Source of the DNA: Antedon mediterranea
Taxonomy: Eukaryota > Echinodermata > Crinoidea > Comatulida > Antedonidae
Assembly: GCF_964355755.1 (NCBI RefSeq)
Contig: NC_092672.1
Coordinates: 30,500,501-30,564,500 of the forward strand
Direction: 5' to 3'
Length of the DNA: 64,000 nucleotides
The notes beneath the pieces were generated by a model. It had not been told where the DNA came from, did not search any database, and was given only the letters and a program-made list of their open reading frames with translations. Every line of letters begins with the position of its first letter. Position 1 is the stretch's first letter. Both the position numbers and the translations under genes were made by a program. Shown one piece after another: positions 35,129 to 48,410 of this stretch.

Positions 35129-36060
35129 CTTGAACCTATCAATTAGTCGAGTTTACAAAATATTAAAAATTTCAGCCTTACATAAATAGATTTCGCATTG
35201 ATACAGTTTCTTATTGAGTATGTCCTCTGGGGTTTTAGCTGAAAAGTGGATGACAATTATCTTCAACAGGAATTATTCAGTGTATCATAATGCGTTCAGG
35301 ACGTAATTACCTTTGAGTAAATTGTTATTAGTGTTTGTCGACATTTTAAATAACAGTTATAAACAATGTTTATCTCTAGTATTTTAAAAGTAATCAATTG
35401 TCGGAAAATAGGCTTATGTTATGTATGTATGTACTAACACTACGGATCTGTATTAATAATATTAATAATAATAATAATATTTATTCGGTCATCAATGTAC
35501 AAAATAACCAGGAATGAGAATAGGCTAAAGTCCAAACAGATTCTGCACTCACTCCATAAATGAATGTGACAATGAAGGTGATTTAGTCGTGATTGTATTG
35601 TATCAACACTGTTGTGAACGATTATGTGTAAGCATACACATTGTATTTGTTAGCAAGCTCCACAAAGAACCTGTTAGCAAGATCACTGTTTCTTTTTAAA
35701 TAACGACAATATCCTGTATTGACTATGCCTACGCAGTTTCAAAATATATATATATATATAATTTCGATTTTGAAAAATAATCTTAATACGAGTCAGTAGG
35801 CCTATATTCTATTTTTGTTGTAATCAGATTAATAGGTTTAGCACATCTGGGTTTAGAACGGCACTTAACGGGTCGAATAAAATGCTCGTAATCTATATTA
35901 TAATTTGAGTAAGGAAAAATGGTTTGTTATTGTAAAACTCGTTAGTGGGTGAACGGATGACGCCCCAATAAATATCCCTGTTATGTATATTATATGTAGT
36001 AATAAATTAATATTTTTGATTTAGATTTTACAGACGTTTCAATGTTTCGATAAAATAAAT
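35129..36060. other. Gene-free stretch with short microsatellites
   Basis: Contains a TAA-rich run (about 35452-35480) and an AT dinucleotide run (about 35746-35762). No gene is supported. Confidence 0.45.
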
Positions 36061-37190
36061 ACTTACCTGAATTATAATCATGATTGTACGAATCCTCTAG
36101 AGGTGAGAATCAATTGCGTATCTAATCTGTTGCATAGGCAATATACCGGTTTTTAAAGAACTCTGGTTCAAACCCCTGATCTACGACCGCTTCCAAAACT
36201 CATTAGGCTTTACCAGGGTGGGTCACTTCCACCCTGCATTACTATATATACAACATAACTTTAAGTAAACCTGACAAAAACAGTGTAAGGGTGGGTAAAA
36301 CAGTAAACAGAAAAAAACGACTGCAACCCCTAATCATGAATAAATTACGTCTACGTGTAAAATCAACACTCTGCAGAACAACGCAGAAAATAAACTGAAG
36401 TACTTCGAACAGTATACATATTTAAAACCACTAAAACATGAGAATCAAAGGAGGGCTATTTTGTCATAAATCTTCGTGGGCGGGAATTGATTCTCACCTT
36501 GAGAGGATTCGTATAATCATGATTATACTTCAGGTAAGTACCCTTGCATAATCATTAATTATACTTCACCTTCTCTCGGCTCGAATTAATTGGCGACTTT
36601 GAAGCTCCTCCACCAAGAACTGTTTCTGTCACTGAAGAAACCGACTAAACGTTGAAGAGGCCCATCCTGCTGCCTCTAAAATATTATTCAATGAAACTCC
36701 CATCCTGTGGGCCAGAGCAGGAAGCCGCTGCTCCTCGAGTTGAATGAGTCCTAAATTGGTCAGTATTAACTCCTGCCAAACCCAGAATGTCAACCATTTA
36801 ACGATTTATTGTAGCCGTGACTACTTTCTTGTATGGTTTAGAATGGCTAATACACATTTGGGTCTTTGACCCTCTGATTGTACTGGTGTGATTCACATAT
36901 TATTAGAAATAGCTTGCACCGGACAAATACAACACGTGCAATCTTTAAAGGCATCAATAGATAATCCGTCTATGTTGCTTATACAATCTAGACGGTACAA
37001 AAACCACATGATTATGTGATATTGTCATGTTCTTAATATCCATAGATATTAAGGAAGATACTCTGCCCAGTGTAACTAAGGCCACCAACAATACCGTTTT
37101 TAATGTTATCATTTTGTTGTTTAGATTTAATTTAGTTGGTGTACGTAGTTGCCACGGTTTGTGAATAAATTCTATATAATAACCCAATAT
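36061..37190 (-). pseudogene. DIRS-like tyrosine-recombinase retroelement remnant
   Basis: On the minus strand, 36954-37187 encodes MITLKTVLLVALVTLGRVSS, the start of a tyrosine recombinase catalytic domain with the first catalytic Arg. Further on, across frameshifts, come FRTHSTRGAAAS (about 36727-36765), the HxxR box, and GVSLNNILEAAGW followed by FSRFL (about 36635-36715). The nucleophile Tyr expected in the final TFxRFY is not present (FSRFLQ, stop). Inverted repeats of about 54 bp (36061-36114 and 36484-36540, sharing AATCATGATT) lie downstream, as expected of DIRS termini. No reverse transcriptase is seen, so this is a 5'-truncated, dead copy. A Crypton is a less likely alternative. Confidence 0.72.
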
Positions 37191-37205
37191 CGTTTGGAGA
37201 ATCCA

Positions 37206-40200
37206 TGTATCGTTTGTTAATTTCTCCCATTGATTTATAAAAAATCGGATCGAGAAAAACCTCGCTACAAAAAATCAATTCGACCTTATGTTATGCCAAA
37301 TCGCAAACTTTTGCTCAGTTATATCCAGGAATTCTATTATAAAGCAATCAACATCACGCTCTGACAAATGGCAGAAAATACGACAACATTTTAGGTTCCA
37401 GTTTTCGGGAGCGCACTTATTGGATCTCTCAAAAATCAAACTGCCAACCGACGAAAAACCTCATGACCTCTATCAACGATTTGTAGCCTTTTCGAGGACA
37501 ATCTTTTAAAAAAGACGGCGGTATCACGCATCATGGTGAGGAGGTGTCCGTATGAAGACTTATCGCCGTCACTGGAAAACACAATTATTGTCATGTGGCT
37601 CCAACTTGTAAATCCGGGCTTGCCACAACTCGTCAAACAAAAGTATGGAGCAGAGCTACGTAATAAATCACTCACTTCTCTTAAACCAGGAATTTCGCAA
37701 GCACTTTCATCTGGACGAACTTCGCAATATCGACCACTCCAAAGCATGTCGCACTGCTATTTTCAACAGACCGCACAGGCCACAGTATAACAACTTGTCT
37801 AAACAAAAGCTACGAAACAAAACTTTCAATAAATCTTGCATTTTGTGCCAATCTTCTGGACGACCAACGAACTTTATTTTTTCCACCGACCTCAATCAAG
37901 CAACTCCATGAGATATTGTGGAGTCACTACACCATTCAAAGGTATTATAGTTTATACACGCTCAGCAATGGGCATGCCTGGTTCGGAGACATACCTCGAA
38001 GAACTTATGTGCCGAGTACTGGGTTATTTAATTCAAGAAGAATGTGTCTCAAAAATCGCAGATGACTTATAGACATTGGAGGCAATACACCCCGAGATAT
38101 TCTCCGCAATTGGCAACGAATACTATCTGCCTTATCTAAAAATAAGCACGAATGTGCGATACTCGGGGTACAGAAAAAGAAGCTGTAATGACGTCATAAG
38201 ACGGGTATGTAACGTCACATACACATCAATAACCTCGTTACCAAATAAAATATTTTTTGCTATTTCCGGGAGCAGAAGTGACGTCATAATATCATAAATA
38301 TGTTTTGCTGTATATATTCTTATTCTCCAAGTCAGGACCTTTGAAATTACACCAAACACGGCTATATTACGACGAAAATCGTTTGGCACCAAGGTACCAT
38401 CTTCGAGACGTCATATGGCTGCATCCGGCTTGAAATTAAAAAATCCGGCTCTATAGCTTTGAGGACATGTCCCTGTAGTATATGCATGCCAAATCCCAGC
38501 TCAATACTTCAACGAATAAGGGAGAAGTAGTACATTATAAATCGCACTTTTTTCGATTGGTACCATTTTTAGGACGTCATAATTCTGTATCCGGTTGAAG
38601 TACGAACATTTTCTCTCTATAGCTTTGTTCACCTATTTACCCTAGTATATGCATGCCATGTTTCAGAGCCGTCAGATTACGCGTAAAGAACTAGTAGGAC
38701 TTGAACGTTGGCTCAATAGTGTCCAGATGGAAGAGGAAGAGGAGAAGATGAGCGAGTCCTAGACTCGGGTACCCCGAGTAATAACCTACGCCTTTCGGCA
38801 CGAAAGACACATGTCTGCCCTAAAACTACTATATATTAGGGTGGATATGGTCAAATGGAACAATTACGAGCCAGTCCACATAAGATTACAGCACTTACTT
38901 CAGTTAAACCTCCAGCAACTATTACAGAATTACGATGATTCGTCGGGGCCTGTAAGGTTCGCAGCCGAGTCCTTAAATGATATGCTGCTCTCATGGATCC
39001 ACTTGACAAAGTCACAGCTGGTCAACAATCAATCACCAAAATTAACTGGACTGAAAATCTGTTACAGTCATTCAACACAGCTCAAAGTGCCCTTAGAGAC
39101 AATAAAACCATTTTTTTTCTCTTTTGTGGCGTTAACCAGTATTTATTCATTTCATCTTCAACAGATTAATACAATTATTTCTAATAATAATAATAACTGT
39201 TTCATTGTTGTTCTTACTAAAAAACTTCTCAATAAAACCATTACCATTCCTAAAGCCCAGGACCAATTATGGATTGTCACTGATGGCTCAGTGAGAGAGA
39301 GGGGGTAATGGCAAAGATTTCTTTACGTTTTTTTCAATGCAAAACTTCGAAAATACCAGGTCACATGGTTACCATATGAGATTGAAGCATTTTGTATTGG
39401 ATCATCTGTCCAACATTTTGCACCCTATATCATACAGTCTATGCACACCACTCAAGTACTCACCGATAGTCGTCCTTGCGTCCAAGCCTATAACAAGCTT
39501 CGGCGTGGTGAATACTCTACAAGCTCTAGAGTCACTACCTTCTTATCATTAATTAGTCGCTACATGGTAGATGTTCAACACATATCCGAAATTGCTGACG
39601 CAACCCACCTGAATGTTCGAACCACTCATGCCAAATCAATCTGCAAATTTTTTGCAGAGATTGAAGACTCCGTGGTACGGGCATTTACAGTCTCAGACAT
39701 GACTGAAGGAACTTAAAAAATGCCATTTACTAACCGTGCAGCCACTTAGATTTTTAGCCAATTAGAATGTCCTGATCTTAGACGCACTCATTCATACCTG
39801 ACACAAGGAACCTGCCCATCTAAGAAAATGGTTAAGATTCCCGATGTTAAGCGGTACCTAAGATCAGCCACGGTTGCTAGCGACGGTCTTCGCACTTCCA
39901 ACATACTAGAGACAGTATTGTATAGTTCCCCGTAATTTTCTCGATTGCCTTCTTACCGTGTTCATCTTCGTTTTCATCATCCATCCACAAACATCACTTT
40001 TCTTTATTGAAAAGCATTCCATATAGTCTTAAACCTCAGTCAACATCACCTCCGTCACATCGTATTGCTCAATCATTTGCAGCAGACGTTATGCGCCGAT
40101 ATCGGCAATTCCTGTTCGTTATCCGTGAAACCGTATCATCATATACTCTTTACTCTCTCATGACTTCGGAAACTCGCGATCAACTACGTACAGCCATTGT

Positions 40201-41170
40201 TACTCTTTGCGCTGAGGCCACTTGGAGATGATAATCTCAATCTATTCGTGTTGACAACGCACCAGGTTTCCTTGGATTGGATCAAGATTCCACCTTGGTA
40301 TTAATATTGAATTTGGTAGGGTTAAAAACATTATTATTATTATTATTATTATTATTGTAACACAATTTATAAAGCGTCAATTCAAAGACCGAGGTACAAA
40401 ATCAATGGCGCTATGCATGTTAGTGGTCGAAAAAATGAGCAATTGTTTAAAAAAGGCAACAGAAGACCAGTGTTTAATTAACAAGAATACAGTCGCAGAA
40501 AACGCAATCAAAGAACTCGGTCTTGTCGAATGTCCTAATGTTAATTCTGAAGGAGACTCTTTAACACCCGTTACTCTCGCGACCGCAACTGCTAATTTGA
40601 ATTCCAGAATTAGACAGGGTGGCCTATCTACACAAGAAATCTAGACTCGGCGGGACCAAATTACTGGACAACAATTACCTATCGAAGATCGACAGCTCAT
40701 CCAAGAAAGACTTTTTTCTCCGTTCAAAATCATGCTTCTAGCTCCAAGTCCAATGCCCATGGTTCATATCCACCCCTACTTCTACAAATGGGTCTATCAA
40801 TCTTGGTGATTTGGCATTCTTGTGTGGAGACCGAGACAAAACCAAACCTCGTGATAAGTATATGGTGGTAGAAATCTGGGACGACCACTGTCAACTTCGT
40901 AAATTTACTAATTAGTCACAGTTCCGTTCCAAGTTATACGATGTCCGATTCTCAGATTGCTATTGTGTACAACCAACATCATTGTTGCATTCACCAAAAG
41001 ATCCGACACGTTGACAACACCACTCCACCGGTTGCTATAAATACACTGCCTGTCTACTGAAACTTCCACTTTTAATGGCAATCCTCAACGTCGTTCTACT
41101 AGAAACAAACAGCCGCCTAGATGACAAAACACTGGAGAATGGGTATTAAACCCTTAGACTTTGCATTGTT
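37206..41170 (+). pseudogene. Decayed Ty3/Gypsy-like LTR retrotransposon (gag-pol)
   Basis: Pieces in all three plus frames follow the order gag, RT, RNase H, integrase. Gag-like: FSGAHLLDLSKIKL (about 37400-37450), then a knuckle fragment [10 protein letters not shown] (about 37840). [22 protein letters not shown] and ADDL followed by a stop (38072). RNase H: DQLWIVTDGSVRERG (about 39260-39305), VLTDSRPCVQAYNKL (about 39450) and SRVTTFLSLISRYMVDVQHI. Integrase: DVMRRYRQFLFVIRETVSSY (about 40090-40140), RVDNAPGFLGLDQD (about 40247-40290), LNSRIRQGGLSTQEI (40600-40641) and LAFLCGDRDKTKPRDKYMVV. The protease and the N-terminal RT are missing, stops and frameshifts are many, and no LTR pair was found. 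A 619 bp insertion (38161-38779) and a TTA microsatellite (about 40323-40357) interrupt it. Confidence 0.85.
38161..38779. mobile_element. TIR element inserted in the Gypsy remnant
   Basis: Left end ACTCGGGGTAC and right end GTACCCCGAGT are perfect 11 bp inverted repeats. The interior has a block duplicated about 190 bp apart (GGTACCAT, GACGTCATA, TATATGCATGCCA strings near 38390-38490 and 38565-38660). It separates the RT piece from the RNase H piece. No target duplication is obvious. Confidence 0.6.
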
Positions 41171-42081
41171 TTTTTCCATTGGACTTTTATTTTTGTTTTT
41201 ACTTCACAGCTGTTTCAACCAATGTAAAATAAATAGAAAAAGTCAAGCGCCCTCAATATTGTCAGACGGCGATATGTGCCTGAGCGTGACGCCGCGCGAG
41301 TGGTTGAATCTCGTTCAACTTTCGCGACATTTGCAACTTTTATAACTACACTTTAAATTAATTTAATCAATTTCGTCATAAATATTATAAAACCATTTTT
41401 ATACTATTTGTTAGAAAATAAGATTCTTAATTACCGATTTTTTGGAAATAGTAAGTAATTAAGCATAACAACAAGTTTACGAAATTATTTACACCCGGAA
41501 GTTTTAAAAATTAACATCGATCGGCCTAGCAAATGTAAACAATGGAAAGTTTGAAAAAATGCTTGTCAAATTGTACACTTTTTGTTTTTATTCGTAATTT
41601 TCATAAATACTTGGAAAATCTAGGTAAAAGTTTGATTATATATGCTTACATGAGACATTGAATTGTTAGGAGGTGACGGTGAAAATCTCAAGAAATTTTC
41701 ATTTAAAAACTCGACTGTTTTGTTAAATGCGAAACAGCGTATTTGGCGAGAGGTCGATGAACGCGGCTGATAACCGCTCGCTAGGCTGTACGCAACTAGG
41801 CCTAGGTTGTAGCTAGGCCTAGTTGGTACGTATAAGTAGTGTAATCATACTATACATCATTTTAATTTACAATAGAATAAATAATAAGCTTAATTATTAT
41901 CATTGTATTTATTTCAACTGAATATAATTCATCATAAATGTAAAAATTTAGTAAAACTACTAACTACCAGGCCTAGCTAGGCCCTTAAAATTAAAGCCTA
42001 TACAAAAATACTCAAACTACTGTATGATTATTATAACATTAAAGGTTGGTAAAATTAAAATTTCTTTTCTTTTTTGTAGGC
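41171..42081. other. Gene-free AT-rich stretch
   Basis: No gene is supported. Several TAGGCCTAG motifs lie near 41790-41830. The open frame at 41121-41345 begins in the Gypsy tail and has no motif downstream. Confidence 0.4.
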
Positions 42082-42144
42082 AACACAGTTTCACGAAAAG
42101 GCTTTACGTTCTACTTGCTTCTGTTGTGGAACAAAATTTTAAGA

Positions 42145-43190
42145 AAAGGATAAAAAATACAACTTAAAAAATATGAAAACCATCACAAATTTGCACTAAA
42201 TCTAACAAATGTAAAATTACAACCTATATACATTTATACAACCTGCCATTCGCGAATTTTCAATGGATACTGTATACTACCACGCTAACATTTAAATTAA
42301 CAGGGCATGGACCAAATTGCTTGGCATGCTACACTTCAACAACAACTATGACCTGGGCCAAAACTACATTCACAAGTGAAAGAACACACTGGCGTTTAAG
42401 GGAACAGTTTTTTGTCTGGTACAGCTGCTCCATAATCTGCTTTTCTTCTTTATATCTTCACTCTTTTTGAAAGTTTATACTAACAAATTTAATTAAATGA
42501 ACATACCTCATAATCAAATAACTGTTTTCTCATCCTAATTTATATACATAGTTTAAAAAGCGCCAATTTTCAATTAAGATTACATCATACATTGTATATT
42601 TCTATTCAACAAAATTGTCAGAACTTTCTTTTATTTAAATGTCTAAGATAGTCAGATCTCGGGTCCATTCTACAGTCACCACAGATTGACTTTTTCATCA
42701 CAAAATTTCTGAAATTATAAAATGTATTAATGTGTAAATTAAGTATTTTTTAATTCCATAAAAATATCATACAAGTATTTTTAGCAGAATACAGGCATAT
42801 TGCACCAGGTGTAATACAGCCTAAGCTACATATGCTTGAGCACCATGCTATTGCATTCATGAGAGAATGGAAGGGGGTCTCTGAGCAAGGCGGGGAGCTA
42901 ATACATGCCAAACTCAACCGTCACAAAACAGCAGTGTGGATTAGAGTCAAACTTAGACTCATCTGATTTTCACATCTCCAATGATACAAAATGAAATAAT
43001 AAAACCCAACAAATGCAAGAAAGCCAACAAAGAATGATTCATTAACATTAATGATCATAAAATATTGTACATTTTTAAATGTTAAAGGAATATTGCATTG
43101 TATTGATTTCCTTTTAACAATGCCTAATGATAATGAATATGTAAAAGTAATACTATAGTATGTCTATATTTCAATTACTAACTAATTACT
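42145..43190. other. Gene-free stretch
   Basis: No supported coding sequence. It leads into the 645 bp tandem array. If the minus-strand exon-like units of that array are real, this would be the 3' side of such a transcript. Confidence 0.35.
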
Positions 43191-43199
43191 ATTGATTGA

Positions 43200-45860
43200 T
43201 AGTACTACTGCTGTACTGTACATGTGTTAGTGATTGATTGTTAAAGTTACAAATTCATAGCATGGTAAACACAATTTAAAATTTACTAGTTCTTGAACAG
43301 TAAAATAAACTTACCTATATAGATGGTAGGTATAGGTATTGGTCCAAATCTGTTTAAAATGTTTTAGCCATTTTGGGTTGCCGCTATATATGTACCTAAA
43401 AAATAGTAATAGTAATAGTATAACATTATAATAAGAATTAATTAAAATTAACTTATTAAATTTACTATGGTTGCATACATACTAATTTGAATATGCAGTG
43501 ATGAGCAAAAACAAATGTTAAAATTCATTATTTATAATAATTGTAATTATTACATACAGGGTAGGCATATATGCCTTATGTCATTGCATAGGGTATATAT
43601 AACCAGGTATCCTCATAATAAACATTATTTGTAATAAATACTGTAAATATATTAAAAATAAAAATTAATAATAATTAAATAATAATATATAGGCATAGAG
43701 CCTCTAGGCCTAATTAGGTAGCCTACTAATACCTAGCCTATTGCTCTAGGCTAGGCTAAATAAGCTGGAAAGCTGCTTCTCTGTAGGCTGCTAGTGCAAG
43801 AGAGCACAGGTCTAGCTAGTATATTAAAATAAAAATAGGGCCTATAATATAGGCCTAGCCTACCCAGCCAGTGGTAGTGATTGGTTGTTAATATTGAAAA
43901 TTAATAGCATGGTAAACACAATTTAAAATTTACTAGTTCTTGAACAGTAAAATAAACTTACCTATAATATAGATGGTAGGTATAGGTATAGGTATTGGTC
44001 AAAATCTGTTTAAAATGATTTTTCCACTTCGGGTTGCCGCTATGTACCTAAAAAATAGTAAAACATTACTATAAGAATTAATTAAAATTAGCTTATTAAA
44101 TTTAATATGGTTGCATACATACTAATTTGAATATGCAGTGATAAGCAAAAACGAATGTTTAAATTCATTATTTATAATACTGTAATTGTAATTATTACAT
44201 ACAGGGTAGGCATATATGCCTTATGTCATTGCATAGGGTATATATAACCAGGTATTCTCATAATAAACATTATTTAAATAAAATACTGTAAATATATTAA
44301 AACTAAAAATAATAATAATTAAATAATAATATATAGGCGTAGAGCCTAGACCTAATTAGGTAGTCTACTTATACCTAGCCTATTGCTCTAGGCTAGGCTA
44401 AATAAGCTGGAAAGCTGCTTCTCTGTAGGCTGCTAGTGTTAGAGAGCACAGGTCTAGCTAGTATATTAAAATAAAAATAGGGCCTATAATATAGGCCTAG
44501 CCTACCCAGCCAGTGGTAGTGATTGATTGTTAATATTGAAAATTAATAGCATGGTAAACACAATTTAAAATGTACTAGTTCTTGAGCAATAAAATAAACT
44601 TACCTACTGTATATAGATGGTAGGCTGCTAGGTATTGGTCCAAATCTGTTTAAAATGTTTTTGCCACTTCGGGTTGCCGCTATGTACCTAAAAAATAGTA
44701 AAACATTATTATAAGAATTACTTAAAATTAGCTTATTAAATTTAATATGGTTGCATACATACTAATTTGAATATGCAGTGATGAGCAAAAACGAATGTTA
44801 AAATTCATTATTTATAATAATTGTAATTATTACATACAGGGTAGGCATATATGCCTTATGTCATTGCATAGGGTATATATAACCAGGTATTCTCATAAGA
44901 AACATTATTTAAATAAATACTGTAAATATATTATTAATTAATTAAAATTAATAATAATTAAATAATAATAGGCCTAGGCCTATATAGGCGTAGAGCCTAG
45001 CCTAATTAGGTAGCCTACTTATACCTAGCCTAATTGCTCTAGGCTAGGCTAAATAAGCTGGAAAGCTGCTTCTCTGTAGGCTGCTGCTAGTGATAGAGAG
45101 CACAGGTCTAGCTAGTATATTAAAATAAAAATAGGGCCTATGATATAGGCCTAGCCTACCCAGCCAGTGGTAGTGATTGATTGTTAATATTACAAATTAA
45201 TAGCATGGTACACAATTTAATATTTGCTACTTCTTGAACAGCAAAATAATCTTACCTATATAGATGGTAGGTATGGTCCAAATCTGCTTAGCCACTTCAG
45301 GTTACTGCTCTATATATGTATCTACAATAGTATAACATTAATAATTATTATAACAATTTTATAAAATTAACTTAACTTATTAAATTTAATATGATTGCAT
45401 ACTAATTTGAATATGCAGTGATGAGCAAAACCGAATGTTAATATGATGCTTGTCATTATTTATATTGTAATTATTACATACATATAGGCCTATAATATTC
45501 CCTATTGCATACATGTTACATAGGGTATATATATAATCCTCATAATATTAAATTTACAGTTTTTGTAATGAATACTGTAAATTTAATAAAACTAAAATTA
45601 ATTATAATGATTAAATAATATTAAAAATATATAGGCCTAGGCGTAGATCCTGGGCCTAATTTTAATTAGGTAGCCTACTAATACCTATAAAGGCTAGTAG
45701 GCTAGCCTACTCAAGGTCAAGGCCAGGCTAACTAAGCCGGAAAGCTGCTTCTCTGTAGTAGGCTGCTAGAGAACACAGGTCTAGCAAGGGCCTAGGCCTA
45801 GTATTAAAATAAAAATAGGGCCTATAATATTGGTATATGCCTACCCTACCCAGCCAGGCA
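43200..45860. repeat. Tandem array of four ~645 bp units
   Basis: The anchor CATGGTAAACACAATT (CATGGTACACAATT in the last unit) recurs at about 43261, 43908, 44550 and 45204, giving spacings of 647, 642 and 654 bp. The units also share GGGTAGGCATATATGCCTTA and GCTAGGCTAAATAAGCTGGA. The first three are very similar and the fourth is more diverged. On the minus strand each unit holds a 75-95 bp segment preceded by TTTTTTAG (TTGTAG in unit four) and followed by GTAAG. Confidence 0.9.
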
Positions 45861-46855
45861 TAAATAATTAAAATAATGTAACATTTCCAAACTCATTTGG
45901 GTCAGCTGTCACATGAAAGGCAGTGTTGCAACTAGAGTAGACATAAGCCTAAGCCTAAAAATGACACAATTTGAAACGGCCATAGCTCAAAAATTCAACC
46001 ATCACCTCTCGACCATTACTATGTTATAACATTCACAGATAACTAAATTATCATGCAGTACCAAAGAATTAGAGTGAAAATTACATTTTTTAAAGATACG
46101 GACAAACAAACATGTACCTAATTTGGAAATGTCACTCACGTGCGTCAATTGGTCTATGCTTGTAATTTATGGTCCACCCTCCCATTAATTTTCAGCGTTA
46201 CATTCCTTCTTCTTAAAAACAAAACGACAACGTGCTTGTTTCATCCCAGGGACTCTTTAATGAATATTCATATTTTTAGCGACCCTTTATTTTTTTATCT
46301 CATTCTCATTGGCTGTTTAAAACATGTCTTTAAATGACGTTTGACTCCACTCTGCACACGTGGATTTGTAAGTAATTGTTTATGTATTGTTACTCCAGCG
46401 ATACGACTTGTAACGTCGAGGGCGCATGACTTAATTCGTATGTTTGAAACAGCTGTGACTTTATTCTGTTTTTGAAAGAAATGTGGAAGGAAGAGGCGTT
46501 GCGCCATCACACGTTATCGTGTATTATTGTTGTTACTGTGCGCCACCTAGTGGCATTGTTTTCGCTGTTAGTTGGTTCGTGTTCATATTATAGTGTCGGT
46601 TGATTTAAGTTAATATAAAAAAGTGTTTATATCTATACATAAAGTTGATGAGTCTTTATTGCCATTCCCTTAAATCGACGATAGTATGCACTTGATCATC
46701 ATCGATCTTAGTCTTACTTTATCTTCTTTTATTTATCAGAAGCCATGAAATCGCTATTATACAAATGGACAAGGATATACGTACCGCCGTTGAACGTATA
46801 ACGTGTTTTTTTCTTATACGTACCGAAGTTGGCCGCCGCTGGACATACAAGGTTT
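45861..46855. other. Gene-free stretch between repeat arrays
   Basis: No family is recognised in either strand. Short open frames at 46140-46337 (plus) and 46295-46510 (minus) overlap and have no motif. Base composition becomes more GC-rich at 46360-46600, which could mark a promoter, but nothing specific is seen. Confidence 0.4.
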
Positions 46856-46856
46856 A

Positions 46857-47036
46857 AAACTCGTCCTAAATAGTAAAACTCGCTCTAAATAATGAAACTC
46901 GTCCTAAATATTAAAACTCGTCCTAAATATTAAAACACGTCCTAAATATTAAAATACCTCCTAAATATTAAAACTCGTCCTAAATAGTAAAACTCGTCCT
47001 AAATAATTTTAAAAAAAAGCTAGTCCTAAATCCGAA
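46857..47036. repeat. ~19 bp minisatellite, about nine units
   Basis: Units of AAAACTCGTCCTAAATATT recur with single-base variants (CGCTCTAAAT, ACGTCC, ACCTCC). It lies directly upstream of the candidate first exon of the sulfotransferase. Confidence 0.88.
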
Positions 47037-47273
47037 TGCTCTATAACTGTTTGCCTTTCGTACCGTCGCTGTACGTATAACCAGTCCCTATAGAATTAAG
47101 CTTACTTACAAGTTCTATTCTTCTTGTAATAATACCAAGTTTCAAATTGGCTATCGCCATTCAGTTTTGAGAAGTGGTCGTAGGTTAGGGGGTTGAACCG
47201 GATGTAGTTCTTTAAAACTGGTATATTGTCTATGCAGATGAGCTTTGTGCAATATTATTTGTGTTATTGATAG

Positions 47274-47436
47274 ATGAACAGACAGATTTGTTGTATAGTC
47301 GATGAACAGGGGAATCGGATTGGCGGAAATTTGCTCAGAATGGCTTGGTCTAGGTTAAATGTGAGAATGTTATTCATGTTTGTCCTCATCTGTGCCGGAT
47401 TTATGTTGATTTTTGATATTACTTATGTATTTGGAA
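47274..47436 (+). CDS. Candidate first coding exon of the sulfotransferase (signal anchor)
   Basis: ATG at 47274 opens a frame of 54 codons up to a possible donor GGAA|GTAATT at 47436/47437 (phase 1). Residues 32-53 (MLFMFVLICAGFMLIFDITY region) form one hydrophobic segment preceded by an Arg-containing short cytoplasmic head. This is the topology of Golgi type II sulfotransferases. The phase fits an acceptor at 59569/59570 (CAACAG|AA) upstream of the catalytic exon. The link is inferred only from topology, phase and position; the 12 kb between is all transposons. The last bases of the exon and start of the intron are also found inside the Helitron units, which weakens confidence in this donor. 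Confidence 0.4.
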
Positions 47437-47605
47437 GTAATTCCCAGGGTGCTAAATTTAGTTGAGTACATAAATCAGTGTCTATTACTTATGTTTATGG
47501 TATGTGGTATTATTTACAGGCAATTAGGCCTAATAACAACATGATTTAAAATGCTAATACACTTGAGGAAACCGTACATTATTGCTAGACATTGTGATAG
47601 GAACA

Positions 47606-48217
47606 AAACGTGAAAATGTCAATGAATTAATATCATTGTTCACCGGTTGTATCTATAAAATAAATTTTATTAAAGATGTATTGTCCCCCTGAAAAAAAAT
47701 GTTCTTAACAAAATTTGTGTTTAATATGTCATTTCAATGTATAATAGGAATCCACTTTGACCAAAAAATTGATCGAAAAAAAATGTATTGTAATAGGTAC
47801 AAAACGTGAAATATCAATGAATTAATATCATTGTTCACCGTTTGTATCTATAAAATAAATTTTATTAAAGATGTATTGTCCCCCTGAAAAAATTATTCTT
47901 AACAAAATTTTTGTTAATATGTCATTTCAATGTATAATAGGAATCCACTTTGACCAAAAATTTGATCGAAAAAAAATGTATTTACCTGAAAAAATTGTAA
48001 TCTAAAAACAAAAAGCGGTCAAATTGGCTGCCAGCCAGTGTGTTTTTAGTTGAATTTAACCATTTATTTTGTCAATTTATCAGTGAAAACATTATTTTTT
48101 TTAATTTTTTTTTCTATGGAAGTGATTAACTTTATTAAAACTACAAAATAACATATTCAAAGTCTGATTTAACTAATCTTCATTTTTCATGTTTTTGGGG
48201 GACAATACATCTTTAAA
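47606..48217. mobile_element. TIR element with duplicated left end, TAAAGATGTATTGTCCC family
   Basis: A block of about 185 bp containing TTAAAGATGTATTGTCCCCC and GTATAATAGGAATCCACTTT occurs twice in tandem (about 47606-47790 and 47791-47980). The right end GGGGGACAATACATCTTTAA lies near 48197-48216. It is the same family as the element in FKBP12 intron 1. Confidence 0.7.
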
Positions 48218-48410
48218 TCATTAGAAAAATGTTCACAAATAAAATCAACAGTAGGCCTAGATGTGAACTTGAAAATGTCACTAGAGAATCAATTATGCTT
48301 GTAACATAAACAAGACTGAAAAGAAATTAGGTAACGTGAAAGAAAAAAATATTAATGTGTATTTCTAAAAACCACATCCTATTCATTTTGTGTGTTTTTT
48401 TTGTCCAGTA

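Noticed and set aside
38811-39308. 165-codon frame as a host gene
   Set aside because: Its C-terminal part (DQLWIVTDGSVRERG) is the start of a retrotransposon RNase H; the frame belongs to the decayed Gypsy element.
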